Positions 54,381-63,207 of a DNA stretch of 64,000 nt are shown here, piece by piece. The stretch is taken from contig NZ_FOKE01000006.1 in NCBI RefSeq assembly GCF_900112065.1, forward strand, positions 62,001-126,000, given 5' to 3'. Each line of letters begins with the position of its first letter. The stretch's first letter is position 1. The notes beneath the pieces were generated by a model that did no database searches, was not told where the DNA came from, and saw only the letters and a list, made by a program, of their open reading frames with translations. The position numbers and the translations under genes were made by a program. This DNA is from Cohnella sp. OV330. Its GTDB lineage: Bacteria; Bacillota; Bacilli; Paenibacillales; Paenibacillaceae.

Positions 54381-56626
54381 ATACGATGATCGCAAGCGTA
54401 GGACGGCGGGCGGAGAGCGGCTACTTCCGGCGGCTTGTGCTGGAGCGGCTCCACCGGCTTTTCGTAATCGTGATCGTGCTTCAGCTGATTCAAGTTTTTA
54501 AAAATTACTGGTGGCCGGAAACGTACGCGGTCGTCTACGCTTCCGTAGCGGCGGCGGCGGCGATCGAACTTCTGGTCAGCCGCGCGTTTGCGCTCAGGAT
54601 CATATTGCAGTTAGCCGCGGTTTTGGCGGCTGTCGTGCTTTTTACGCCGTACGCTTGGTCGGGCTGGCCGGACGGGTTGAAAGGCTGGGAAGCGCTCCGC
54701 GAGTTCGCGATCGTGAACGGCAAGCCGCTTCACCCGTTTTTCGAGATCGCCGCCGGCGTCGTGCTGATCATTCATTATATGGCATATCTGGGCACGAACA
54801 AGATCAGGGCCATCGGCTTTATTTTGATGTCGATCGCCACGCTTGCCATCATCGATTCCTTTTTTCCGCTCGAGTTGTGGACGAATATCGCCTGGGCCGT
54901 GGTAGCCGGGCTCGGATGGCTCGTCGTCCTTCATCTCAGGCAGCTGAGAGAAAGGCACTTCGACAGCTGGAGCGCGCTCGCCGAGCGCCCGTTCGAGCTC
55001 GCCGTGCCTGCCATCATCGTCATCGGGCTGCTTATGCTCGCCGGCATCGCGGTGCCGCGCGCCCCCGTGCTGCTGGAGGATCCGTACACGCTGTGGCTCC
55101 AGGCGCAGAACAAGGAGGTGCCGGCCTTTTCCGGAGAGGGCGGCTATATCGGCGGCGGAGACAGCAGCGGGACGGGTTCCGGTCCTTCTTCCAAGTCGGG
55201 GTACGGACGAAGCGACGCCAAGATCGGCGGCGGCTTCGAATTCGACTACTCGCCCGTCATGACGGTGGATACGAGCCAAAAAGCTTACTGGCGCGGCGAA
55301 ACGAAGGCCGTATACACCGGACAGGGATGGACCGACCGCAAGGGGATGGAAACGACGTCCGCGGCTCCAGGCGAAACCCGGTTGCCGGCGGACAAACCTA
55401 CGCTCGAAGGCATCGAGACGAAGCAGGTCACGCAGACGTTCCACATTTTGCGCAAAGACCGGCTTCCCGTTCTGTTCGGCGCCGGCGCGATCGGCAGCCT
55501 GCCGGCGTGGCAGGGCGTGAACGGCAACGCCAGGCTGACCTGGAACAAGGAGGAGCAGGAGCTCAAGTTCCAGCGCTCCGCCACGGTGGAATCTTATACG
55601 GTCGTATCCGACATGATCGTCATCGACGAAGACAAGCTCCGGACGGCCCGGGCGAAGGAGGCCGAGGCGCCGTTCGATCTGGCTCCCTACGAGCAGCTGC
55701 CGGAGGTTCCGAGTCGGGTCTCGGACCTGGCCGCCTCGATTACGGCGGACGCAGCCAACGATTACGACGCAGCGAAGGCGCTAGAGAGCTATCTGAGAAA
55801 TAATTATCCGTACACGAACACGCCGGACGTCAGCCTTCAGAAAAGCAAAGATATCGCGGACGCCTTCCTGTTCGAGATCAAGGAAGGGTACTGCGATTAC
55901 TACTCCACCGCGTTCGTCGTGCTCGCTCGCTCCTTAGGCTTGCCGACGCGGTGGGTCAAGGGCTATGCCACGGGCTCCAACCAGCTGGACGAAGAAGGGT
56001 TCCGCAGCGGGCTCGGGTACGCCCCGGATCCCAATGGCGCCGGAACGTACACCGTCCGCAACGCGGACGCCCACTCCTGGGCCGAAGTGTACTTCGAAGG
56101 CGTAGGCTGGGTTCCGTTCGAGCCGACGTCGGGCTTTACCGTTCCGCAGCCGATTGCTCAACCCGCGCCTGTCGTTACGCCGGATCTGCCGGTCGACGAC
56201 GACGGCTCGGCCGTCGAGGAGACGGAGACGGCGGCGCAAAGCGGCGGCTGGTCCGCCGCGGCATGGGCGATCTCGGGCGGCTCGCTGCTCATCGTCGGCG
56301 TCGGCGCGCTGCTCGTCCGGCGCCGCGACTGGACGGCGACGGTATGGCGGCGCGTCCGTTACCGCGGCGCGACGCCGAATCAGCGGATCGTGCGCGAGAC
56401 GGAGCGCCTGATCGCGTTCCTCGGCAGGCGCGGGCTGAAGCGCAGCCAGCACGATACGCTGCGCGAGTCGTTTACCGCCTGGAGCGGACGCTTCTCCTCG
56501 CTGCGGCCCGAATTCGAAGGCGTGCTGCGCCAGTTCGAGTCCGCGCGCTACGGCGGCCAAGACGGCGGCGAAGGCGACGTGGAGCGATTCAACGCCATGG
56601 CCGACAAGATCCGCAAGTCGTTCTAA
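54377..56626 (+). CDS. Membrane transglutaminase-like protein (TgpA-like)
   Basis: A 749-residue integral membrane protein with about seven N-terminal helices (about residues 20-230), an extracellular transglutaminase-core domain, one further helix near 645-665, and a cytoplasmic tail. The Cys-His-Asp triad is in 'EGYCDYYSTAFVVLARSLGLPTRWVKGYA' region (Cys near 505), 'NADAHSWAEVYFEGVGWVPFEPT' (His near 570) and the following Asp/Asn. It may cross-link or cleave wall proteins. The start TTG 54377 overlaps the previous stop (TTGA) and is ten bases after GGAGG; ATG 54386 is an alternative. Together with MoxR and DUF58 it forms a common three-gene cluster. Confidence 0.9.
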   Translation: MNTMIASVGRRAESGYFRRLVLERLHRLFVIVIVLQLIQVFKNYWWPETYAVVYASVAAAAAIELLVSRAFALRIILQLAAVLAAVVLFTPYAWSGWPDGLKGWEALREFAIVNGKPLHPFFEIAAGVVLIIHYMAYLGTNKIRAIGFILMSIATLAIIDSFFPLELWTNIAWAVVAGLGWLVVLHLRQLRERHFDSWSALAERPFELAVPAIIVIGLLMLAGIAVPRAPVLLEDPYTLWLQAQNKEVPAFSGEGGYIGGGDSSGTGSGPSSKSGYGRSDAKIGGGFEFDYSPVMTVDTSQKAYWRGETKAVYTGQGWTDRKGMETTSAAPGETRLPADKPTLEGIETKQVTQTFHILRKDRLPVLFGAGAIGSLPAWQGVNGNARLTWNKEEQELKFQRSATVESYTVVSDMIVIDEDKLRTARAKEAEAPFDLAPYEQLPEVPSRVSDLAASITADAANDYDAAKALESYLRNNYPYTNTPDVSLQKSKDIADAFLFEIKEGYCDYYSTAFVVLARSLGLPTRWVKGYATGSNQLDEEGFRSGLGYAPDPNGAGTYTVRNADAHSWAEVYFEGVGWVPFEPTSGFTVPQPIAQPAPVVTPDLPVDDDGSAVEETETAAQSGGWSAAAWAISGGSLLIVGVGALLVRRRDWTATVWRRVRYRGATPNQRIVRETERLIAFLGRRGLKRSQHDTLRESFTAWSGRFSSLRPEFEGVLRQFESARYGGQDGGEGDVERFNAMADKIRKSF

Positions 56627-56634
56627 CGCATCGG

Positions 56635-56663
56635 GGAGCGCCCATCGTGGCGCTCCTTCTTTT
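56635..56663 (+). terminator. Terminator of the MoxR-DUF58-transglutaminase genes
   Basis: GGAGCGCC (56635-56642) pairs with GGCGCTCC (56649-56656), six-base loop, followed by TTCTTTTA. Confidence 0.82.
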
Positions 56664-56800
56664 ATTACCGCACAAATGCCGTTTGGAGCAGCGATAGGGC
56701 GGAAGATACGGCGCAAATGCGCTAATCAAATGCATGAGGGCGAGAGGTAGACGTATACTACGCGTTAGGCCGTTTATCATCGCCGCCATGGCATTCCCTT

Positions 56801-56829
56801 TTGCAAGGCCGGGGCGGGTGTGGTATATT
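56801..56829 (+). promoter_or_regulatory. Promoter of the yqeG-yqeM gene cluster
   Basis: TTGCAA (56801-56806), 17 bases, TATATT (56824-56829). It lies about 35 bases before the yqeG start. Confidence 0.6.
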
Positions 56830-56863
56830 TTGAACAATCCGATAAAGACTGGAGCACTGCTGC

Positions 56864-57388
56864 ATGTTTGAACGATTGCTGCCCCATCAACTCGTGGGCA
56901 CCGTCTTCGATATAGATTTGGCGTCGCTCTCGGACATGGGCGTACGCGGCATTATTACCGATCTGGACAACACGCTCGTCAGCGCGCGCACCCCGCTTGC
57001 GACGCCCGAGTTGATCGCTTGGCTGGACAAGGTCAAGTCGCTCGGATTCCAGGTCGTCATTTTATCGAACAACAACTTGATGCGCGTGGCGAAGTTCGCC
57101 GAACCGCTCGGCATCCCGTTCATCCCGGCGGCGCGCAAGCCGTTCAACAAGGCTTTCAAGCAAGCGCTGAACCTGCTGGACCTGAAGGCCGAGCAGGCCG
57201 TCGTCGTCGGCGACCAGATGATGACCGACGTGCTGGGCGGACGCCGGATGGGCCTGCATACGATTCTTGTGACGCCGATCGCGAGAGCCGAGGAAGGTTG
57301 GGGCACGAAGATGAACCGCCGCATCGAGCGGATCGCGCTGTCGAGGCTGACCAAGCAAGGCTTGTGGCCGGATAAGGGGGACAAGTAG
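56864..57388 (+). CDS. YqeG family HAD IIIA-type phosphatase
   Basis: A 174-residue cytosolic HAD phosphatase. Motif I is 'GIITDLDNTLVSART' (Asp near residues 31 and 33), motif II Ser in 'VVILSNNNLMRV', motif III Lys in 'ARKPFNKAFKQAL' and motif IV 'VVGDQMMTDVLGGRRMGLHTILVTPI' split across residues 108-133. Its substrate is unknown. Its place directly before yqeH is highly conserved in Firmicutes, which hints at a link with ribosome assembly. The start is ATG 56864, with GGAGC before it, weak but at the right distance. Confidence 0.93.
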   Translation: MFERLLPHQLVGTVFDIDLASLSDMGVRGIITDLDNTLVSARTPLATPELIAWLDKVKSLGFQVVILSNNNLMRVAKFAEPLGIPFIPAARKPFNKAFKQALNLLDLKAEQAVVVGDQMMTDVLGGRRMGLHTILVTPIARAEEGWGTKMNRRIERIALSRLTKQGLWPDKGDK

Positions 57389-57390
57389 CA

Positions 57391-58518
57391 TTGCCGACAC
57401 TTGAGGATAACTGGAGTACGAAAAAATGCGCGGGCTGCGGCGTGGCGCTGCAGGTTCAGGACGCGTCGAGACCGGGTTTCGTGCCCGAAGCCGCCCGCGA
57501 GCGCGAGCCGATCATTTGCCAACGCTGCTTCCGAATCAAACATTACAACGATGCCTCGTCGGTCGCCATCGATCAGGACGATTTTTTGCGTTTGCTCGGC
57601 GGCATCGGTTCTACGAAAAGTCTCGTCGTGCACATCGTCGACCTGTTCGACTTCGAAGGCTCGATGATCTCGGGCTTGCAGCGGTTCGTGGGCAATAATC
57701 CGGTGCTGCTCGTCGTGAACAAGATCGACCTGCTGCCCAAGGTGACCAACTGGAACCGTCTGCGCAATTGGGTGCAAAAGCAAGCCAAGGCCGGTGGCCT
57801 TCGCATCGTCGACGTCGTTCTTTGCAGCGCGCGGCGCAACATCGGCTTCGACCGGGTCGTCGAGTCGATCGGGCAGCTGCGGGGCGACCGCGACGTCTAT
57901 GTCGTGGGCGCGACCAACGTCGGCAAGAGTACGCTCGTCAATCGGCTCATCGCCGATTACAGCGACCTGCGAAGGGAACTGACGGTATCGCGCTATCCGG
58001 GCACGACCCTGGACGCGATCAGCATTCCGCTGGACGACGGCCGCAGCATCATCGACATGCCGGGCATCGTGTACAAGTCGCGCCTGTCGGAGATCGTCCC
58101 TCGCGAGACGCTGCACGCGCTGCTGCCGGACAAGCCGCTGAAGCCCTTGACGTATCAATTTTACGAAAAGCAGACGCTGTTCTTCGGCGGACTGGCCCGC
58201 TTCGACTTCACGGCAGGCGAGCGTCAGTCGTTCACCGCGTACCTGTCGTCCGGCATTCCCGTTCACCGCACCAAGCAGGAGCGGGCGGAGGAGCTGTACG
58301 ACAACCATCGCGGCGAGATGCTGTCTCCGCCTTCCCGCGAAGAACTCGCCGACATGCCGCCGCTCGTAAGGCACAATTTGCGCATTCCGCCGGGAGGGCC
58401 GAAGGATATATTCATTTCGGGGCTCGGCTGGATCAAGGCGAACGGTACGACCGGCGCCGTCGTGGACGTCTATGCGCCCAAGGGCGTCAAAGTATTGCTC
58501 AGGGATTGCATCTTGTGA
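57391..58518 (+). CDS. yqeH: Ribosome biogenesis GTPase YqeH
   Basis: A 375-residue circularly permuted GTPase needed for 30S subunit assembly. An N-terminal zinc finger (residues 10-45) has 'KKCAGCGVAL' and 'ICQRCFRIKHYN'. The G motifs then come in permuted order: G4 'VNKIDLLPK' near residue 110, G5 'VLCSARRNIG', G1 'VVGATNVGKSTLVNRLI' near 171, and G3 'IIDMPGI' near 225. It starts with TTG (57391) after GGGGGAC. It is followed by aroE, as in B. subtilis. Length is normal. Confidence 0.95.
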   Translation: MPTLEDNWSTKKCAGCGVALQVQDASRPGFVPEAAREREPIICQRCFRIKHYNDASSVAIDQDDFLRLLGGIGSTKSLVVHIVDLFDFEGSMISGLQRFVGNNPVLLVVNKIDLLPKVTNWNRLRNWVQKQAKAGGLRIVDVVLCSARRNIGFDRVVESIGQLRGDRDVYVVGATNVGKSTLVNRLIADYSDLRRELTVSRYPGTTLDAISIPLDDGRSIIDMPGIVYKSRLSEIVPRETLHALLPDKPLKPLTYQFYEKQTLFFGGLARFDFTAGERQSFTAYLSSGIPVHRTKQERAEELYDNHRGEMLSPPSREELADMPPLVRHNLRIPPGGPKDIFISGLGWIKANGTTGAVVDVYAPKGVKVLLRDCIL

Positions 58519-58538
58519 TTCGGGAGGAAGCCGCGGGC

Positions 58539-59393
58539 ATGGACAGTCATACGATACTATACGGCGTGATCGGGGATCCGATCCGCCATTCCAGATCGCC
58601 CGTCATGCTTAGCAGGGCGTTTAAAGAGAGCGGCGTGAACGGCGCATACGGCGCCTTCCACGTGGCGCCCGAACGCTTGGGCGATGCGATCCGGGGCATT
58701 CGGGCGCTCGGCTTCCGCGGCCTGAACGTGACGATCCCGCATAAGATCGAAGTGATGGCCTACCTGGACGAGATCGACGAGAGCGCAAGAGCGATCGGCG
58801 CGGTCAACACGATCGTGAACGAAGGCGGCAGGCTCACCGGCTTCAACACGGATGGGATCGGCTACGTACGTTCGCTCAAGGAGGAAGCGGAGCCGGACCT
58901 GTCCGGCAAGCGGATCGTCGTGCTAGGCGCAGGCGGCGCGGCGCGAGGCATCGTCTGGGCGCTGCTGCGGGAATCGCCCGCGGAGGTGCTCATCGCGAAC
59001 CGGACCGATGCGAGGGCAGACGAGCTTGCGGCGGCGTTCGAGTCCGGCGGCCGCCTGAAGTCCGTGCCGTGGCATCTGCTGGCGGAGGCGTGCGGCGCGG
59101 CGGATATCGTCATCAATACGACGTCCGTCGGGATGTCGCCCCAGACGGAAGCGGTTCCCGCCGATCCGTCCTGGCTCCGTCCCGGCGCGGTCTCGAGCGA
59201 TCTCATTTACAATCCGCTGACGACGGCTTTTTTGCACGGCGCCGAGCGGCGAGGCTGCCGCATTCACGGCGGTCTCGGCATGTTCGTTTATCAAGGCGCC
59301 TATGCGTTCGAATATTGGACGGGGCGGCCGGCTCCCGCGGCGGCGATGCGCGAAGCGGTGCTGACTTCCTTTTCCGAAGCGGCGAAGGTTTGA
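58539..59393 (+). CDS. aroE: Shikimate dehydrogenase
   Basis: Reduces 3-dehydroshikimate with NADPH in aromatic amino-acid synthesis; 284 residues. Substrate-binding 'GDPIRHSRSPVMLSRAF' is near residue 12, the catalytic Lys lies in 'NVTIPHKIEVMAYLD' near 69, Asp in 'GFNTDGIGYVRSL', and the nucleotide loop is 'VLGAGGAARGIVWAL' near 129, followed by 'ANRTDARADELA'. 'INTTSVGMSP' and 'GLGMFVYQGAYAFEYWTG' close the domain. It starts at ATG 58539 after GGGAGG. Its position inside the yqe cluster is the usual Firmicute one. Confidence 0.96.
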   Translation: MDSHTILYGVIGDPIRHSRSPVMLSRAFKESGVNGAYGAFHVAPERLGDAIRGIRALGFRGLNVTIPHKIEVMAYLDEIDESARAIGAVNTIVNEGGRLTGFNTDGIGYVRSLKEEAEPDLSGKRIVVLGAGGAARGIVWALLRESPAEVLIANRTDARADELAAAFESGGRLKSVPWHLLAEACGAADIVINTTSVGMSPQTEAVPADPSWLRPGAVSSDLIYNPLTTAFLHGAERRGCRIHGGLGMFVYQGAYAFEYWTGRPAPAAAMREAVLTSFSEAAKV

Positions 59394-59424
59394 ACATTTA
59401 TCTATCAGAGAGCAGGGAATACGC

Positions 59425-59715
59425 ATGCTGACCGGCAAACAAAAACGATTTTTGCGTTCCGAAGCCCATCACCTCACCCCGATCTTCCAGGTCGGCAAGG
59501 GCGGCACGAACGACCATTTGATCCGCCATATCGAAGAAGCGCTCGAAGTGCGCGAGTTGATCAAGGTATCGATCCTTAACAACAACGACGACGATCGTTA
59601 CGAAGTCGCCAAGGAGCTGTCCGAGCGCTCGGGCGCCGAGCTCGTGCAGGTCATCGGCAAAACGATCGTGCTGTACAAGGAATCCCGCGACAACAAGCAG
59701 ATTCAGCTTCCTTAA
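59425..59715 (+). CDS. YhbY-family RNA-binding protein (YqeI)
   Basis: A 96-residue CRM-domain protein. 'LTGKQKRFLRSEAHHLTPIFQVGKGG' covers residues 2-27, 'LIKVSILNNNDDDRYEVAKEL' the middle, and 'LVQVIGKTIVLYKES' the last strand with the conserved GxxxxLY-type sequence. CRM proteins bind pre-50S ribosomal RNA. There is a moderate ribosome binding site (GAGAGCAGGG). The next gene, nadD, is 12 bases downstream. Confidence 0.95.
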   Translation: MLTGKQKRFLRSEAHHLTPIFQVGKGGTNDHLIRHIEEALEVRELIKVSILNNNDDDRYEVAKELSERSGAELVQVIGKTIVLYKESRDNKQIQLP

Positions 59716-59727
59716 GGAGGTACGCGC

Positions 59728-60345
59728 ATGAGACGCATCGGGCTGATGGGCGGCACCTTCGACCCCGTGCATATCGGCCATCTGCTCGCGGCCGAAGCGG
59801 CGCGCGAGGCGGCGGACTTGTCCGAGGTGTGGTTCGTCCCGACCTCCGTGCCGGTTCATAAGCCGCAGCCCGGCGCTTCCGGCGCGCAGCGTCGTTCGCT
59901 CGTCGAGGCCGCCATCGCGGAGCATCCGTCGTTCCGGGTGGAAGCCGCCGAGCTCGACCGCCAAGGCGCTTCCTATACGATCGATACGGTGCTCGAGTTG
60001 CGGGAACGATATCCCGACGTTTCGTTCTACTGGATCGTCGGCTCGGATATGCGGGACGATCTGCCGCATTGGCGGCGCATCGAGGAGCTCGCGAGCCTCG
60101 TCGTTTTCATCGCGCTGGACCGTCCGGAATCGGGCGGCGATGCGGGCCATGCAAAGGCCGAGCCCGAGCTGCCCGCATACTTGCGGGACCGGATCGTACG
60201 CGGGGAGATGCCGGGCATCGGAATTTCGTCCACCGATATCCGCCGGCGGTGCGCCGAAGGCCGGACGATCCGGTACATGGTACCCGAGCGGGTAAGGACG
60301 GAGATCGAAAGGATGGGATTGTATGGATCGCGAACTGTTGATTGA
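59728..60345 (+). CDS. nadD: Nicotinate-nucleotide adenylyltransferase
   Basis: Makes deamido-NAD from nicotinate mononucleotide and ATP; 205 residues. The nucleotidyl-transferase motif is 'GGTFDPVHIGHLLAAEAA' (residues 8-25), with 'WFVPTSVPVHKP' near 41, 'YWIVGSDMRDDLPHW' near 101, and the second ATP motif 'GISSTDIRRRCAEGRTI' near 168. Short linkers match bacterial NadD. AAGGAGG lies before the ATG. The yqeK gene begins inside its last 23 bases. Confidence 0.96.
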   Translation: MRRIGLMGGTFDPVHIGHLLAAEAAREAADLSEVWFVPTSVPVHKPQPGASGAQRRSLVEAAIAEHPSFRVEAAELDRQGASYTIDTVLELRERYPDVSFYWIVGSDMRDDLPHWRRIEELASLVVFIALDRPESGGDAGHAKAEPELPAYLRDRIVRGEMPGIGISSTDIRRRCAEGRTIRYMVPERVRTEIERMGLYGSRTVD

Positions 60346-60910
60346 AGCCGTCAGGCGCCAGATGCCCGAAAAGCGGTACCGGCACGTCGCCGGCGTCGTC
60401 GATACGGCGTTCGTGCTGGCGCAGCGGTTCGGCGGCGATCCTGACAAAGCCTGGCTCGCCGCGCTGCTCCACGATTACGCCAAGGCTTGGCCGACGGACC
60501 GCATGGAGCGGATCATCCGCGAGCAAGGCCTCCCGCCCGAGCTGCTGGCGTACGACAAAGAACTATGGCATGCGCATGTCGGCGCATGGGCGGTTCGCGA
60601 GGAACTGGGCATCGAGGATGAAGAAGTGCTGGATGCCGTACGCTATCATACGTCGGGCCGGGAAAACATGACGTTGCTTGACCGCATCGTCTGCCTCGCG
60701 GATTACATGGAGCCCAGCCGCGCGTTCCCCGGCGTGGAGCGAATTAGGGGGCTGGCGGAGACGAACTTGAACGAAGCGTTGGTAGCGGGTTTCGACTCGA
60801 CGATCATTCATTTATTGGAAAAAGGCAAAACGATTTTCCCGCTGACGGTATTGGCGCGCAACGACCTGGTCGGAGAAATTCGCGCGGCGGGCATAACGAT
60901 CGAATCTTAA
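60323..60910 (+). CDS. yqeK: HD-domain hydrolase YqeK (symmetrical Ap4A hydrolase)
   Basis: A 195-residue HD-domain metal hydrolase. The ligands are visible as 'RYRHVAGVVDTAFVLAQRFG' (first His near 22), 'LAALLHDYAKAWP' (HD pair near 50), 'LWHAHVGAWAVREELG' and 'VRYHTSGRENMTLLDRIVCLADYMEPSR' with the last Asp. YqeK proteins split diadenosine tetraphosphate to two ADP. The start overlaps the nadD stop by 23 bases, and the ribosome binding site AAAGGATGGG is inside nadD. It is 13 bases before rsfS. Confidence 0.95.
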   Translation: MDRELLIEAVRRQMPEKRYRHVAGVVDTAFVLAQRFGGDPDKAWLAALLHDYAKAWPTDRMERIIREQGLPPELLAYDKELWHAHVGAWAVREELGIEDEEVLDAVRYHTSGRENMTLLDRIVCLADYMEPSRAFPGVERIRGLAETNLNEALVAGFDSTIIHLLEKGKTIFPLTVLARNDLVGEIRAAGITIES

Positions 60911-60923
60911 GGGAGGCTGAACG

Positions 60924-61265
60924 ATGGCAAAATCGGAACAGTTAATGAGGCAGGTCGTGGACGCGGCCGACGATAAAAAAGCGAACGACATCGTAGCGCT
61001 TAATTTGCAGCATATCTCGCTGGTAGCGGATTACTTCGTCATCTGCCACGGCAATTCGGATACGCAGGTCCAAGCGATCTCGACCGAGATCAAGAAGCGC
61101 GCGGAGGAAGCCGGCGCACGCGTGCGGATCGAAGGCATGGATACGGCGAGATGGGTGCTCATCGACATGGGCGACGTCGTCGCTCACGTATTCCACCGGG
61201 ACGAGCGCGAATACTACTCGCTCGAGCGCTTGTGGTCGGACGCGAAGGCGGTTGAATTCGCATGA
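60924..61265 (+). CDS. rsfS: Ribosome silencing factor RsfS
   Basis: A 113-residue protein of the RsfS/Iojap family, which binds ribosomal protein L14 and stops subunit joining in starved cells. Family motifs are 'DDKKANDIVALNLQHISLVADYFVICHGNSDTQVQAI', spread over residues 17-53, 'EGMDTARWVLIDMGDVVAHVF' and 'REYYSLERLWSDA'. AGGGAGG precedes the ATG. The stop overlaps the start of the following gene by four bases (ATGA). Confidence 0.96.
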   Translation: MAKSEQLMRQVVDAADDKKANDIVALNLQHISLVADYFVICHGNSDTQVQAISTEIKKRAEEAGARVRIEGMDTARWVLIDMGDVVAHVFHRDEREYYSLERLWSDAKAVEFA

Positions 61266-62242
61266 CGTTGATCGCCGGCACGACGGCCAGTCTGTTGGTG
61301 CGGCGGGAGGTTCCGCCTTACGGCTGGTTTCTGGCCGAAGACGAGGCGGACGATACGCCCGAACTGCTGCTCCCTTACGGCGAAGCGGCGGGCAACCGGC
61401 CTTCGGTCGGCGATTCGGCGGACGTCTTCATTTTCCATGACGACAAAGGCCGACTGACGGCGACGACTCGACGGCCTTTGCTGCAGCTTGGGCAAATGGG
61501 ACGGCTCGAGATGGCCGACTTCCATCCGCGGTTCGGTTGCTTCCTGGAGCTGGGCATCGGACGTCAACTTCTGCTGCCGATCAAGGAACTGCCGGACAAC
61601 CGCGACCGCTGGCCGCAGCCGGGCGACGAGCTTCACGTGATCATGAAGCACGACAAGGAAGGCCGCATGCTGGCCCGGCTCGCCAAGATCGAGGATTACG
61701 AGCGCGTCGTGTTCCGCGCGCCGTCTTCCTGGCATCACGAGCAGCGGGAATGTTGGGTGACCGATATCTACAAGGACGGCGTGTTCATGCTGGCGCATGG
61801 CGGCGTGCTTGGTTACGGAGCGCTTGGCTACCTGCCGAACGCGTCCATGATCCATCCGCTTCGGCTCGGGGAGAAGACGACCGCACGCGTGACGCAGGTG
61901 AGGGACGACGGCAGAGTGACGTTGTCCATGCGGCCGGCCAAGGAAGTCGGACGCATGGAGGACTCGGACCGTATTCTGGCCTTTTTGCAGGCAAGGCCGG
62001 GCGGCGCGATGCCTTATTCCGATTCGACGCCCGCGGACGTTATCCAGAAGCGCTTCGGGCTCAGCAAGTCCGCCTTCAAGCGCGCGCTCGGCAAGCTGAT
62101 GAAGGACAGGCTCGTCGTGCAGGACGGCAATTGGACCCGGCTTGCGGCTTCCGAGGGGGGCGCGCAGCCTGCGGGAGCTTCGTCCGACGCGGGTACCGAG
62201 ACGGACGACGGAGCCGGCGGCAATTCGGCCGGTCGCGACTGA
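61262..62242 (+). CDS. S1-domain RNA-binding protein (CvfB/YitL-like)
   Basis: A 326-residue cytosolic protein. It carries three or more OB-fold S1-like domains: about residues 1-60, 70-130 ('FGCFLELGIGRQLLLPIKELPDN'-type strand) and 150-225 ('GVFMLAHGGVLGYGALGYLPNAS' region, with 'RVTLSMRPAKEVGRM'), followed by a winged-helix (235-300, 'VIQKRFGLSKSAFKRALGKLMKDRLV' region), as in CvfB of Staphylococcus. The tail of about 30 residues is disordered. CvfB influences virulence gene and RNA regulation in that genus. Here it lies between rsfS and the methyltransferase, where the B. subtilis cluster has no such gene. Confidence 0.88.
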   Translation: MTLIAGTTASLLVRREVPPYGWFLAEDEADDTPELLLPYGEAAGNRPSVGDSADVFIFHDDKGRLTATTRRPLLQLGQMGRLEMADFHPRFGCFLELGIGRQLLLPIKELPDNRDRWPQPGDELHVIMKHDKEGRMLARLAKIEDYERVVFRAPSSWHHEQRECWVTDIYKDGVFMLAHGGVLGYGALGYLPNASMIHPLRLGEKTTARVTQVRDDGRVTLSMRPAKEVGRMEDSDRILAFLQARPGGAMPYSDSTPADVIQKRFGLSKSAFKRALGKLMKDRLVVQDGNWTRLAASEGGAQPAGASSDAGTETDDGAGGNSAGRD

Positions 62243-62345
62243 CCATCCCTGCGGCGGCGCCGCTATGGCACCCGAGCAAATGAAAAAAGACCGGCCCCGG
62301 GGTCATGGTTGAACGGCAAGCGGGGCCGACGACGAGGAGACATCC

Positions 62346-63140
62346 ATGCGCAGCTATCGTGAGTTCGCCTCGGTCTACGACCGGCTAATGGAGGATATGC
62401 CGTATCCGGAATGGCTGAGCTTTGCCAGAGGATGCTGGGAAAAGTACGGCATGCCCAAAACGGTCGTGGATTTGGGCTGCGGGACGGGCAATATCGCCAT
62501 CCCGCTCGCCAAATCCGGCTTTCGCATATTCGGCATCGACCTGTCGGCGGACATGCTGTCCGTCGCCCGCGCCAAGTGGGAGTCGGTCCCTCAGCGCGGC
62601 ATCGGTCGCGCCTCGGGCGGCGAGGAGGGCGGCATCCGGTGGCTGCAGCAGGATATGCGCGACTGGGAGATTCCCGAGCCCGTCGACTGCGTGCTGTCGT
62701 TTTGCGACAGCCTGAATTACTTGACGGAGCCCGAGGACGTCATCTCCTCGTTCAAGCATTCGTATGCCGGCCTCAGGCCCGGAGGATTATTCGTGTTCGA
62801 CGTGCATGCGCCGTCGCAGCTCGCCCGTTATGGCGAAGAGCAGCCGTTCGTGTTGGACGACAAAGATATCGCCTATCTATGGACATGCGATTACGATCCC
62901 GACCGCAGGGAAGTGGAGCATGAGCTCACCTTCTTCGTACGCGAGGAGGGCGGCTCCGGCGCAGGCATGTACCGGCGGTTCGAAGAGGGACACGTGCAGC
63001 GCGCCTATGAGCCGGACTGGCTTGCTGGGCAGCTGGCGGAGGCAGGGTTCGAGCTGCTTCACCGCTGCGCCGATTTCTCCTGGAATGCGCCGACGGCGGC
63101 CAGCGAACGATTGTTTTTCGTGGCGCGGCGTCCGGCGTAG
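62346..63140 (+). CDS. Class I SAM-dependent methyltransferase (YqeM-like)
   Basis: A 264-residue methyltransferase. It begins 'YREFASVYDRLMEDMPYPEW', the typical YqeM opening. Motif I is 'VVDLGCGTGNIAIPLAKSG' near residue 38, followed by 'GIDLSADMLSVAR'. Motif IV is 'PVDCVLSFCDSLNYL' near 115 and motif V includes 'RPGGLFVFDVHAP'. The substrate is unknown. GAGGAG precedes the ATG. The gap of 103 bases after the CvfB-like gene contains no clear terminator. A strong terminator follows its stop codon, closing the cluster. Confidence 0.92.
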   Translation: MRSYREFASVYDRLMEDMPYPEWLSFARGCWEKYGMPKTVVDLGCGTGNIAIPLAKSGFRIFGIDLSADMLSVARAKWESVPQRGIGRASGGEEGGIRWLQQDMRDWEIPEPVDCVLSFCDSLNYLTEPEDVISSFKHSYAGLRPGGLFVFDVHAPSQLARYGEEQPFVLDDKDIAYLWTCDYDPDRREVEHELTFFVREEGGSGAGMYRRFEEGHVQRAYEPDWLAGQLAEAGFELLHRCADFSWNAPTAASERLFFVARRPA

Positions 63141-63158
63141 ATGCGAAATTAAAATGGA

Positions 63159-63186
63159 CCGCCAGGCAGCTGCCTGGCGGTTTTTG
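63159..63186 (+). terminator. Terminator of the yqeG-yqeM cluster
   Basis: Perfect palindrome CCGCCAGGCAG (63159-63169) with CTGCCTGGCGG (63170-63180) followed by five T and G. Confidence 0.9.
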
Positions 63187-63207
63187 TCATTATGGCTGTG
63201 GGGACGG

